A stretch of 64,000 nt of DNA, taken from contig BTPP01000001.1 in the NCBI GenBank assembly GCA_037102815.1, positions 2,381,001 to 2,445,000 of the forward strand. Direction: 5' to 3'. The notes under the pieces are model-generated. The model saw only the letters and a program-made list of their open reading frames with translations, was not told the DNA's origin and did no database searches. This document shows positions 9,880 through 19,315 of this stretch, piece after piece (the first letter of the stretch is position 1; the number at the start of each line of letters is the position of its first letter). A program made the position numbers and the translations under genes. Source of the stretch: Neurospora intermedia (lineage: Eukaryota; Ascomycota; Sordariomycetes; Sordariales; Sordariaceae).

Positions 9880-11530
9880 CCATCCAACGTCTATTGTTCA
9901 AATCGGCCGTAAATATCCTCCTCCAGTTTGGTCTTGAATTTACGTAATATACGTAAATCCTTACTATTAACAAAATCCCTAGTATTAGCGAGTATAAGTA
10001 GTACAATAAAATAACTAACAGCTACCTTACTAGTAATAATAACGGAGGGATAGTATAAATCCTTATTTATATTATTATTATTAATAGTATTAAACTCTTT
10101 AAACTAAGTAATTACTAACTCTAGTATAGTATTACCATTAATTGTATCCTCCTCTTCTAGTGCCTAATTCTTATTAAATAGGTTCAAAAAATTGTTAATT
10201 ACTATAGTTGAATAGTTTATAACGTTTAGTAAGGTAACTACTTAGTTAAAGAGATTAATAATACTATCCCTAATTTAAAGGAGGAGGAAGGAGGGAGTAG
10301 TAGTCTCGTTAATTAATACAATTAACTTCCTCTAATAAGCTACTACCGTATTTATATAAACTTTATTATATTATATTTATAATATCTATAGGAGAGTTAT
10401 ACTTAAATTCATTTGCTTAAGGGGGTTAAAATCTAATACAGTATTAATAGAATTAATAATCTATTATAAGAATTACTTCCGGTATAGCCTCTTAAATAAA
10501 GTAATAATACCTTAGTCTATTAATTGAAATTGTAAAGTATTATTTAGGGGGATAAATATTATAGTAATATAGGAGGGAGGAGGGTATAGTTTAAGGGCAG
10601 CCTTATAAATAAAGAAGTTATTTAATAGAAGGAGGCAAGGCTAGCCCGGTTTCGTACGGTTAAAGTAGGTATAAAAGTCTTAATACTATAACTCTATAAT
10701 AAAAGTCGTAAACTATACCTTACTATTATTCATCTACTTAATTTAGTGGACTATAAAGTTAAATCCCTTCAAAGTAACGGGAACTTTAGCCTTCCCGATA
10801 GCCTAAATTTTATACCGGTTATTACTAGTATCGTTAGTAATTAAGCCTAGAAATATATAGACTTTATTTTACTTAATACCCGGACGGGCAATAGTAGCTA
10901 ACCTAAACGTAAGGAATATTTTCTAAAAATAATTAATTTAATTTATATTATAATAGTTCCCTAGCGGAATTACAGCGGCAACAATACAAATAATTTCTAT
11001 CTAATAAACTACTTTATTAATTATCTAAATAGAAGCGGCTTCTCTATAGAAATACCTACTTATAATATAGTATCTCTTCTTAAAGAAGGTAACCTACGCT
11101 TTACCAAAGGAAGGAGGAGGGTTAATAGGTTTATTAGCTCTAGCTTCCTCTATTTTAATTCAAATTTATACCGCCTTATACTTCAAAATCTCAGCACTAA
11201 TTAGAACACCTTACAATTCTATTTCAACTTACCAAATATATAAAAGCTTCTCAAGAACGGGGTATTAACTTAAAATAATATAAGTACGGCTTTCGAAATC
11301 TATAGCGCCCTAGAGATAATTATTATCCAATTAAGCATAATATATAAAGAGGATTCGAAAAGTTTGGGAACGATCAATACGGAGCTAGTAGTATTTAATC
11401 GCCCAATCTACTATCTCTTTAAAGGTAGGCTTAAGCAGCTAGTTCTAATACTACTTGCGGATTGCTCTCTTCTAGGCGAGGGTAACGGAGACTATAGTAA
11501 TTGAAGCGGCGGGCTAAATGAACAAAATCG
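9880..11530 (-). pseudogene. Relic pogo/Tc5-type transposase gene
   Basis: On the minus strand one frame preserves recognisable transposase blocks between many stops. A segment reading FLGLITNDTSNNRYK lies near 10,815-10,860. A block at about 10,590-10,650 reads LLLNNFFIYKAALKLYPPPS, where active relatives have Asp for the first Asn (LLLDN) and His near the Tyr, so a catalytic Asp has been lost by a G-to-A change. The next block resembles the family's DQGIIATFKRLYR segment, here IDxGIITLFKRLYRK with a stop at Gln. A C-terminal piece, KDLRILRKFKTKLEED, is still open near 9,895-9,965. The stops fall almost entirely at former Gln and Trp codons (CAA to TAA, TGG to TAG), as RIP predicts. Limits are approximate. 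Confidence 0.7.
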
Positions 11531-11765
11531 AGTCTGTATGGAGTAGAGGAACCGTTAGCGATACTAAATATCGTATTAGAATTAAGGAATTACTTGGTTT
11601 GGTGGAGTTATGAGGTTGTAAAGTGGCGGGTAAAGTGTATAGATAGTGGGCAAATGGGTGTGGGATACCCTGGTTCATGAGTAAATTTTCGATTTTATTG
11701 TTGCAATATGCTTATTTGCGCTTACCCTTATAAAAAAGGGTGTTTTAGTCGATACTGTTGCAAAT

Positions 11766-11790
11766 ACAGGGGGGGTTGCTCGTATACAGG
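11766..11790. repeat. Right subterminal repeat
   Basis: An acaggggggg-type G-run followed by GTTGCTCGTATACAGG sits directly inside the right terminal repeat, forming a near-tandem copy of its GTTGCTCGTA core. Confidence 0.6.
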
Positions 11791-11815
11791 GTTGCTCGTA
11801 CTAGGGGTTTCACTG
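11791..11815. repeat. Right terminal inverted repeat of the pogo/Fot1 element
   Basis: 25-bp repeat ending TTTCACTG, reverse complement of the left end at 23 of 25 positions, followed by TA at 11816-11817. Confidence 0.88.
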
Positions 11816-12328
11816 TACCTATCGGGAATCGGCACCTTCGTCGCCTTTGCCAGCTCCAAGTATTGAGTTTGAAGAATAACATCATCTTGAAGTCTACGGT
11901 GATAATGTGGCCGAAGTAGATTAAGGTTTGATTTTGGTCTAAAGGGAAAACAAAAAAACAACAAATAATGTGATGTATTGACAGCAGATTACTTAGCTCG
12001 TCCTTGGTAGGCACAGAATCGGAAGACGGAAGTGTACAAGTTTCAGAGTGCACTGCGAATCCGAATTCCAATTGTGCACTGCGAAAGAGATCGGGTTTGG
12101 TGGAATAGCTGTCGTCTACACTCATATCCTGTCGGCTTAGTCTGCTTATGAAGCTCTCATATCGAAGGGCTATGGACCGCGCGACTTCCCAGTTACACTC
12201 GTTCTTGTCCAAAGAAGGACCCAAAATGATCATTAAGTCTAAAGGTACGCTAGATACATCACTGCCGCTGTTTAAATTGAGCATTATCTGTGCAACTCAC
12301 CGTAATGATACATCCACTCCAACAACGA
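11816..12328. other. Region between the transposon and the Herp-like gene
   Basis: Expected 3' untranslated region of the Herp-like gene. A minus-strand frame of 179 codons (11745-12284) runs from here through the transposon end; it has no recognised domain and crosses the inverted repeat, so it is probably chance. A strong GTGAGT donor on the minus strand near 12,294-12,299 followed by TTTAG near 12,240 could be a 3' UTR intron. Confidence 0.35.
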
Positions 12329-14026
12329 TCAAGTTTGGAGAGGAATTGCTCGCTCCGGCGCATGTTCCGGGTGGTGTGCAGGACTGCCAGCATCGTTGTT
12401 GGCCGTTTGCTCGGCCTGATCTCCCTGCTGCTGGATCCCTTGCTCGTTGGCGGCGGCGGCTGCTGCCGCAGCTGCTGCTTCTGCCGCTGCCGCAGCTTCT
12501 TCCCTTTCTCTCCGCTCACGCTCAGCACGCTCATGCGCTTCGAGCTGTGCAATATGCCTCTCAGCCACCCCAGGAGCGATACTGGCCAGAAACAAGAGGC
12601 CAGCTCTTTCAATGCGGCGGAAAAAATTAACCAAATGGACGGCCCCAGCATTGTCGATATCTCGGCGCTCGTGTAATCCGACAAGACCCACGCCAGGCTC
12701 ACCATTCGCGCCCGCGGGTGGGGGTGCTTGAGGTTGCGGAACATGCTGGCGTCGCTGCTGATTCGGGCCAGCCATATGAAGTAATCCATCAAGATGTTGT
12801 CTAATTGGCCCAAGAGCTTGGTTGGCAAATCGATTCAAGAACCCCGCGTTCATGACGAGGACGCCAGCGGCCAGGGCCGCCATGGTAAATACTCGAGTCC
12901 AAGAAGAGTCGTTAGACGTGAACCACCATATGAAGAAGATCAACCTAATGACCAGCCATATATGAGGCCACGCTGCAGCAACCAATGCGGCGGCTCCGAC
13001 CGCATTGTTTGGATGTCCTATTCCATGTCCAACAGCTCGATGGTCGATCCTGATCCTCACCTGCACCGGTTGGCGTTGCCCTTGTGGTCTCTGTGGCTGG
13101 TTCTGGACTGGTGGTGCCGTGTGTAATGGAGGATAGTTGAGCGCAGCTGGCTGAACAACTCCGGGGTATAACAAGGGTGGCTGCGGGAGGGTGAAGGCAT
13201 GATGGCTCTGGAACGTGCCTGGTGTGGCATACAGCTCCGATCCGTTCTTGACCAGAAGACCTCTTGGGCCAGTGGGAGAGGAAAGAATATACACCTCCGC
13301 TCGTTCTCTCTGCGGCGGGGACTGTGGGTGAGGCACTGTAGCTGCTCCGTTTGTTGGATCAGAGGTTGATATCCCGGCTGCAGGACCGGTCATATGTTGA
13401 TAGATGTTTCGAATCTGTTCATCTGTAGCTGGTGCTACTGCTGAAGGAGCCGAATTGCGCAAAGCGTCAATCCGGGCTTGCGTCCGCTGTACGTCAGCAC
13501 GCCAATCGTTCTGTAATGGAGCGTCCTGCTGCGTTATCCTCTGCTCCCTAAGAACAGGTTGGCTTGAGACCGGTGCGGGTTGAGAGGAGGAAGTAGGGCC
13601 AGACGGGTGGTGGTTGGAGGTTCTGACCACGAGATGAAGAGGCTGTTGGTCGCCTGTGCGAAGCTGTTGACATGGCAAATATATCAGCCCATGTTCCTCC
13701 AATCTGTGTGCCATTGACGAAGGTGTGCTTACCTTGTCTTCACCAAAGACATCTAGTAAGGTATCACTCTCGCGGGCGAGCAATCGGCCTTGGTGGATGA
13801 TGCGTTGCTCATCGTGAGCCGGGTGCATCGTAAGAACATCGCGGATCTTGTCCTTTAGTTGCCCGACCGTCGTTGTAGCTGGGAGGCCTTGAAAGTCAAG
13901 GTCGTCGGGGACGCCTTCGGATGGAGACACAAAGTGAATATTAACGAGCAGAGGAGCGTCCTCCCCGGCGGTGGTATCTGGTGGTGTAGGCAAAGACGCT
14001 GCCGGCTCTCGGTCATTGGCAGCCAT
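12329..14026 (-). CDS. Herp-like ubiquitin-domain ER membrane protein (ERAD)
   Basis: Probable scaffold of the ER-associated degradation (Hrd1) complex, related to human HERPUD and yeast Usa1. Exons 13733-14026 and 12329-13663 are joined by a 69-nt phase-0 intron (GTAAGC...CAG); reading through it would only add 23 residues, but donor, branch-like CTGAT and acceptor favour splicing. The 542-residue product has a ubiquitin-like fold at about residues 26-112 (LVNIHFVSP...VGQLKDKI...EQRIIHQGRLL...LHLVV), a Pro/Gln-rich linker, then two adjacent hydrophobic segments at about 328-347 (WPHIWLVIRLIFFIWWF) and 353-376, the membrane hairpin of the Herp family. The C-terminal tail holds a charged Arg/Glu helix and a poly-Ala run, probably cytosolic. 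The gene is divergent from psd1. Assignment rests on architecture; a Dsc3-like UBL membrane ligase subunit is the main alternative. Confidence 0.75.
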   Translation of the reverse strand: MAANDREPAASLPTPPDTTAGEDAPLLVNIHFVSPSEGVPDDLDFQGLPATTTVGQLKDKIRDVLTMHPAHDEQRIIHQGRLLARESDTLLDVFGEDKVSTPSSMAHRLEEHGLIYLPCQQLRTGDQQPLHLVVRTSNHHPSGPTSSSQPAPVSSQPVLREQRITQQDAPLQNDWRADVQRTQARIDALRNSAPSAVAPATDEQIRNIYQHMTGPAAGISTSDPTNGAATVPHPQSPPQRERAEVYILSSPTGPRGLLVKNGSELYATPGTFQSHHAFTLPQPPLLYPGVVQPAALNYPPLHTAPPVQNQPQRPQGQRQPVQVRIRIDHRAVGHGIGHPNNAVGAAALVAAAWPHIWLVIRLIFFIWWFTSNDSSWTRVFTMAALAAGVLVMNAGFLNRFANQALGPIRQHLDGLLHMAGPNQQRRQHVPQPQAPPPAGANGEPGVGLVGLHERRDIDNAGAVHLVNFFRRIERAGLLFLASIAPGVAERHIAQLEAHERAERERREREEAAAAAEAAAAAAAAAANEQGIQQQGDQAEQTANNDAGSPAHHPEHAPERAIPLQT

Positions 14027-15729
14027 CCTGACTGACTGTCAACGAACTCCTGGCGGGTAGCGATTGGTTCGGTGTAGCTACCTCTAGGTCAACAGGCAAC
14101 TAGGTAGACTTGGAGATTACAGCAAGCGGATTCCGAAGGCTGGTGTACGATTCTTGCGAGAACAGAGCGCGGCAATCAGACGAATCACGGTTGTGTAAAG
14201 AAACGGGAGGAGCTACATTAATTCGAAGCGTGATTGTAGATGCTAGATTTGTTCTAGATGGGATGACAGTGGTGTTGAGGTGCGAGTTGTGGTATAGGTT
14301 GGTTGGTTGTCCAGGGCAGCTCCTAGAATAAATTCCACGTTGTCATTCATACCGCGAGCAGAGTCTGGGCAGCCAGGGATGTGGTACCTGGCCCCACGTT
14401 GAAAGAGGTTGCAGCAGTGTACGAGAAATGGGCTCTCTCTGCAGCATGACCTGGCGTGCTGAATATACTTTCTTGTACGCACGCTGCGGAGCCATGCACC
14501 TGGCAGGCACTCAGGTACTCCGTCGCTATCCCAGCTTCCCCACAAGCACGCAGAACTTTCCATCGTCTTCACTGCGTCCGTCTCTCTGCACTGGCACCCT
14601 ACGGGTAGGTAGGTACCTATGTAGGTATTAAAGGAACACGGGGTTTGCTGGCGAGAATTTGGGGTAGAGGTACCTAAGAAGATGCGATCGAGGGACACCG
14701 AGGTGAAGCCGTGAGGGGAGATCCGGGGACGGGAAGCTACAAGGTGAGTAAAAGAGGGGACTCGAAACGGTACGGTACAGTACCTTCGTTTCATTACAGG
14801 CAGTGCCATGCCCGGGCGGCCGCTGTGCGTCTGGCACGCTTGCGTCATGACGCCCGGGAAAGAGCTTGGTACGATGGAAAACTTGATGGGATGGAAGGAG
14901 ATCGCGTGCACATCGCCTCGTTCCATCGCCGTATTTATAGTACTGTATCTTGCCTTTCATCTCAGGTCTGGACATGTCGTCTGCCCCGTTCACGCCATCA
15001 ACCACCAACATCCCGACACGAGCCGACCACCATATCTCGGTTGGACTCCACCCTTATCCCGGCTAACATTGCGCTCTATCAAAAGTCGAAAGACGGCAGG
15101 CAACCTGTACGGGGACCCGGGGAAACAGGGGAGGAGATACGGGGTAGGCGCACCATCGCCACCACTCGGACGGCTTCCTCACTGCCCAAGCAAGTCCAGA
15201 TTTCGTTGAATCTCTCCAGGTCAGACGGGCACGACTGGGTCGGATTTTACCCCAACAAATACCAAAAAACACCTAACTATCGGGGCCTCTGCTACGACAT
15301 TGGCGCATACCAAGGCAGGACACGCGCAGCATCTAGTAGGGCTAGTCTAGAGTAGCCGAATTGTTGCCGCGGACAGCGACGCTTTGATACGTCTGCCGTC
15401 GTGGTGTTTCCACTCGACTCTTTCACAAGCCAGAACATCGTCGACTCTAGCGGCGCCCATAGGTTGTAGGGAAACCCCTAGTAGCAGCCCCAGCGAGCCC
15501 CTTCTGCCCCTATTCGGTCAAGGCGGGAGCCCTGAAGGGCGTTCGGGCGACTTGTCCCGGCAGGGGTTGCAGTGCATTGTTGCGGACCCGCTAATTAACG
15601 GAAGCGACTTTTTCACTCGTTTCCCACTTTGCCTGTGGCCCTCGCTCTACTAGCCCTGGCTTCTCCGTGTGGTCCCAGCCAACGCTGTCGGCCCTGTCGC
15701 TCGTGAAAGACCGTCTTCCTCCCCCCAAG
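14027..15729. promoter_or_regulatory. Divergent promoter region between the Herp-like gene and psd1
   Basis: 1.7 kb lies between two divergent start codons. It contains a TAGGTAGG/GTACC cluster at 14602-14627 and another near 14,670. Two long open frames on opposite strands (14243-14926 minus, 14711-15355 plus) overlap each other and show no domain; they look like by-products of GC-rich promoter DNA rather than genes. Confidence 0.45.
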
Positions 15730-17456
15730 ATGGCCTCTTTCCAGCTGGGCCCGGTCTCCGCTCGAGTCCGGGTTTCCACGCTTTCTTCGACAGCTTTCGG
15801 GCGGTGTCCGACTTCCACGCGCTTCACCAGACTCGAAATCCCGTTCTCTGCGTCGACACGGGCGCCCCCAGCCCACCAAATGTTTGGCCGACGCTTCTTT
15901 TCCAACCACATGCCAAAGCGGCCCAGGATGCAGTGGCACCCCATACCCATTGGCCTGGGCATTGGCCTCCTCGGCGTCATGCAGTTCTACAAAGTCTACA
16001 CAAGAGACCGGGACGAAAAACGCCAGGCTGCCGTCGAAGGCTCCGAGCCTGGCCAAGCCGGCAAGCCCAAGAAGCGGCGCCGCATCCGGCCGGACGGCCC
16101 TTGGTACGTTGACCACGCCGGCATGTTCAATTTTTTTTGGGGCGCCATGAGCTAACCACCCGGTGTTTAGGCAGGTTCAGGTCATGTCGACGCTTCCTCT
16201 CAAGGCCATGTCCCGTCTTTGGGGCAAGTTCAACGAATTGACCATCCCCTACTATCTCAGAGCTCCCGGTTTCCGTCTATACGCATACTTCTTTGGTGTC
16301 AAGTGAGTGAGACCCGGCCTCCTCCCTTCCTCTCTCTGTCTTGTGCTGACACGTGCGCTCCAGTCTCGATGAAGTCGAAGAACAAGACCTCCACAAGTTC
16401 CCCAACCTCGCCGCTTTTTTCTACCGCACTCTCAAGCCCGGTGTCCGCCCCGTGGATCCCAACCACAATGCCCTGGTTTCGCCGTCCGATGGTCGAATAC
16501 TACAGTTTGGGCGAATAGAAGGAGGCGATATCGAACAGGTCAAGGGTATGACTTATACTATCGATGCGCTCCTCGGTCAGAACTCTCCAACTCCCAGCAT
16601 CTCCGGTACGACGCTCCTCGACGAAAGCACCAAGGCGCAATCGGTCAATGGAGACTTTGAGGGCGACGAGGAATTGGTCAAGAAGGACGAAGAATTTGCC
16701 CGCGTCAACGGTATCTCTTACACTCTCCCGGATCTTCTCTCTGGTTCCAAGAAGCATGACAAGCTGTTCAAGCCCAAGGATGAGTCTGTCACCCCTTCCA
16801 AGACCTCCGAGACTGAGGTGAGCGCCGAGCTTGCGCTTGGTGAGAAGCCCTGGTACGACGTTCTCTCGGGTGGCGAGCGCCACACTCTCTACTATGCTGT
16901 CATCTATCTGGCTCCTGGCGACTATCATCGGTTCCACTCCCCCACAGAGTGGGTTGTCGAGCGCAGACGTCACTTTGCCGGCGAGCTCTTCAGCGTGTCC
17001 CCTTACCTACAGCGCACCCTCCCTGGTCTCTTCACCCTGAACGAGCGTGTCGTCCTCCTTGGCAGATGGCGTTGGGGCTTCTTCGGCTACGTCCCTGTCG
17101 GTGCGACCAATGTCGGCTCTATCAAGATCAACTTCGATCGCGAACTTCGGACCAACAGCTTGACGACCGATACCGCTGCTGATCGGGCTGCGGAGCTTGC
17201 GGCGGCCAAGGGCGAGCCTTACCTGGGATATGCTGAGGCCACCTACGAAGCTGCCAGCCCGGTCCTGAAGGGTCATGCTTTGCGCAGAGGTGAGGAGATG
17301 GGTGGCTTCCAGCTTGGCAGCACCATCGTTCTTGTCTTTGAGGCGCCCGTTGCCGAGCACGACGAGTCCGGCAAGGTCACCAAGGGATGGACCTGGGACG
17401 TCGAGAAGGGGCGGAAGATCAAGATGGGACAGACCTTGGGTCATGTTGCGCTCTAA
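15730..17456 (+). CDS. psd1: Phosphatidylserine decarboxylase proenzyme 1, mitochondrial (Psd1)
   Basis: Makes phosphatidylethanolamine from phosphatidylserine at the mitochondrial inner membrane. Three exons, 15730-16103, 16171-16302 and 16364-17456, with 67-nt and 61-nt introns (GTACGT...TTTAG, GTGAGT...CAG), give 532 residues. The first 60 residues are rich in Ser, Thr and Arg with almost no acid, a matrix presequence; a membrane anchor follows at about 72-90 (IPIGLGIGLLGVMQFY). The catalytic domain contains FFYRTLKPGVRPVD, SPSDGRIL, HRFHSPTEW and, at 486-489, the LGST motif. Family knowledge says the chain self-cleaves at Gly-Ser there, Ser488 becoming the pyruvoyl group of the alpha subunit. 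A low-complexity insert of about 90 residues after LLG separates two catalytic segments. An upstream in-frame GTG at 15667 is not needed. All key residues look present. Confidence 0.95.
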
Positions 17457-18342
17457 TTTGAGCACACAAAAGAAACCTTGGCACAGTGGGAGGCGTTTGA
17501 AGGGACGGAATGATTGAAAACTAGACAAGACTAAGGTGGTGTATTCGGGTTTCGGATCTCTTCAACATGTATCCTTTGACTTTATGCTCTTTATATGATA
17601 CCCCTTCCCGGGTAGCAATATCTACGTTGCACTCTGTTTCTCATTTTCTTTTCATAGGTATATATCTTTCAAGATTGAAAGCATCAAAAAAGTATTCATA
17701 GCATGTGGTTGGGATCTGAAAAGGGCAGATAGATGGACAGGCGCTTGTACATAGCTGGGAAATCGAAATATCTGTATCAAACATACACCTCGTGCCACTG
17801 TATCTTCAAGGACATTATAATGATGCTGCGTTCTATCACATAGAAGAGCTATCGTCGAATAAAAGTGAATAAACATGGGCAATACTGTAGAATGAGATAA
17901 GTCCACACCCCAGCCCCTACCTCGGAAGCCAAATGTAGCGGCAAGTATTTTTAGTCTTATTTCCCCGCGCTCTTTCTTCGCTTCTAGAAATTACCTTGGA
18001 CTCTCAAAATCAGAGATCCCGAACTTTCATCTCATCCCTCCCAAGTTCAGACCAGGGCCAGGATCAGGACGCCAGCTGTTCGGCTCACAACATGGCACGT
18101 GCTTATCAGTTCAACGCTTCTGCCACAACAGACTTCTATAGAGACGAACTGGAAATGCTCCCAACTGAATGATGCTTGATAAAAAGGGGGGGTATTCATC
18201 ATCTCTACTCTACTCGATTTCTAGTGTAGCAGCATAGCAGGTCCGTCGACCATACCGTGACCATATGAAATCGCTTCGCTTCTTTATTTAACAAACACAA
18301 ACACACAAAACTTCCATTTCTTCCTTAGGTCCGCCAGTCCCC
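17457..18342. other. Convergent 3' region between psd1 and the nitroreductase gene
   Basis: Both neighbouring genes end here, so it holds their 3' untranslated regions and terminators. It is moderately AT-rich with no gene-like frame. Confidence 0.5.
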
Positions 18343-19315
18343 TTAAGCAGAGCCAAAGGACTTGAACTTCTCCTCCACGGGGCCGAAAGCCTTCTCACCC
18401 GCATCACCAGTCTTGCCACCAAAGACAAGCTGGGCGTTGAGCTTCCAGCTCTCGGGGATAGACCACGTCTCGGCGACCTTGGCGTCGATCAGGGGGTTGT
18501 AGTGCTGCAGGTTGGCGCCGAGACCCTCGGCCTCGAGAGCGACCCAGAGAGTGTGCTGGAGCATGGCGTCCGACTGCACGGCCCAGACGGGGAAGCGGTC
18601 GGCGTAGACGGCGAACTGCTCTTGCATGCCCTTGACGACGGTCTCGTCCTCGAAGAAAAGGATCTGTGTTTGGTAGGTAACAAAGGTGTTAGTCAGTGGG
18701 GATGATGGAAGGAAAGAGGAGGGGGGAATGAAGCATCACAAAGGCGGGAGAAAAAAGAGGGGAAAAAAAAAAAAAAAAGGAGGGACAGGGGACTGCAGGA
18801 TAACATACAGTACCAGCAGCACCCTTGAACATGGCCATCTTGCCAGCCGTGCTAGCGAAGCTGTCCTCGGGAACGATAGCCTTGAGGGTCTCGGTGGTGA
18901 TGTCCCAGAGCTTCTCGTGCTCGGCGCCGAGGAGGACAACGACGCGGTTGCTCTGAGAGTTGAAGGACGAGGGAACGTGCTGAAGAGCCTCCTTGACGAT
19001 CTCGTTGATGCGCTCGGTGGTCAAAGAACCGAGGTCCTTGGAGAGAGGGTAGTAGGTGCGGCGCTGCTTGATGAGGTCAAGGACCGCGTTGGCAGAGATC
19101 TGAGTGGAAGACATCTTGGATGATGATGATGATGATGATGATGATGTGTGGATGTTGCTTGTGAAAGTAACGGAAGGTTTGCTGTTGGTGATGTTTGTAG
19201 TAGTCGAACGAGAGATCGCGGTGAAGGGAGAAAGCGTCTTGGGCTTGGGAGTCGTGCTTCTTATGAGCCCAGAGGAGATGGTGGCTCGAAGTCTACTAGG
19301 GGCGAAGTGTCGCAT
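18343..19315 (-). CDS. Nitroreductase-family protein (Frm2/Hbn1-like)
   Basis: FMN-dependent NAD(P)H oxidoreductase of the subfamily that includes yeast Frm2 and Hbn1, linked to fatty-acid signalling and oxidative stress. Exons 18809-19315 and 18343-18663 flank a 145-nt phase-0 intron (GTATGT...ACACAG) that itself contains a 16-A run; the product is 275 residues. Family marks are the FMN-contacting RRTYYPL, VPSSFNSQSNRVVVLLG, the central LWDIT segment, DAMLQHTLWVALEAEGLGANLQHYNPLID and the C-terminal LVFGGKTGDAGEKAF. The first 66 residues are Ser/Thr/Arg-rich with few acids, resembling a mitochondrial presequence, and end in a poly-Ser stretch; the second in-frame ATG (MSSTQISANAV) starts exactly where the usual Frm2 core begins. 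Two start sites could give mitochondrial and cytosolic forms; which is used cannot be decided here. Confidence 0.88.
19120..19146. repeat. (GAT)n microsatellite inside the nitroreductase gene
   Basis: Nine GAT/TGA units on the plus strand, read as a poly-Ser run (TCA codons) between the presequence-like segment and the second ATG. Confidence 0.85.

Larger units (their letters stand above)
9694..11815 (-). mobile_element. RIP-degenerated pogo/Fot1-type DNA transposon (Tc1/mariner superfamily)
   Basis: A 2,122-bp element begins CAGTGAA and ends TTCACTG, is bounded by 25-bp terminal inverted repeats that agree at 23 positions, and is flanked by TA on both sides, the expected target duplication of pogo/Fot1 elements. 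Length fits Fot1-like elements of about 1.9-2.2 kb. The interior, roughly 9,800-11,600, is very AT-rich, with TpA greatly over-represented and CpA/TpG scarce, the signature of RIP. Read on the minus strand, long stretches still align by eye with a DDE_1/Tc5-type transposase in one frame, with TAG or TAA at positions expected to be Trp or Gln. The outermost 100-200 bp at each end are less damaged. The element is dead. Confidence 0.85.

Noticed and set aside
11745-12284. 179-codon minus-strand frame downstream of the Herp-like gene
   Set aside because: Its end runs through the transposon's inverted repeat, and it shows no domain; best explained as chance in 3' UTR DNA.
14243-15355. Two 214-227 codon frames on opposite strands upstream of psd1
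   Set aside because: They overlap each other antisense, have low-complexity, Arg/Ser/Pro-rich translations and sit in a divergent promoter.
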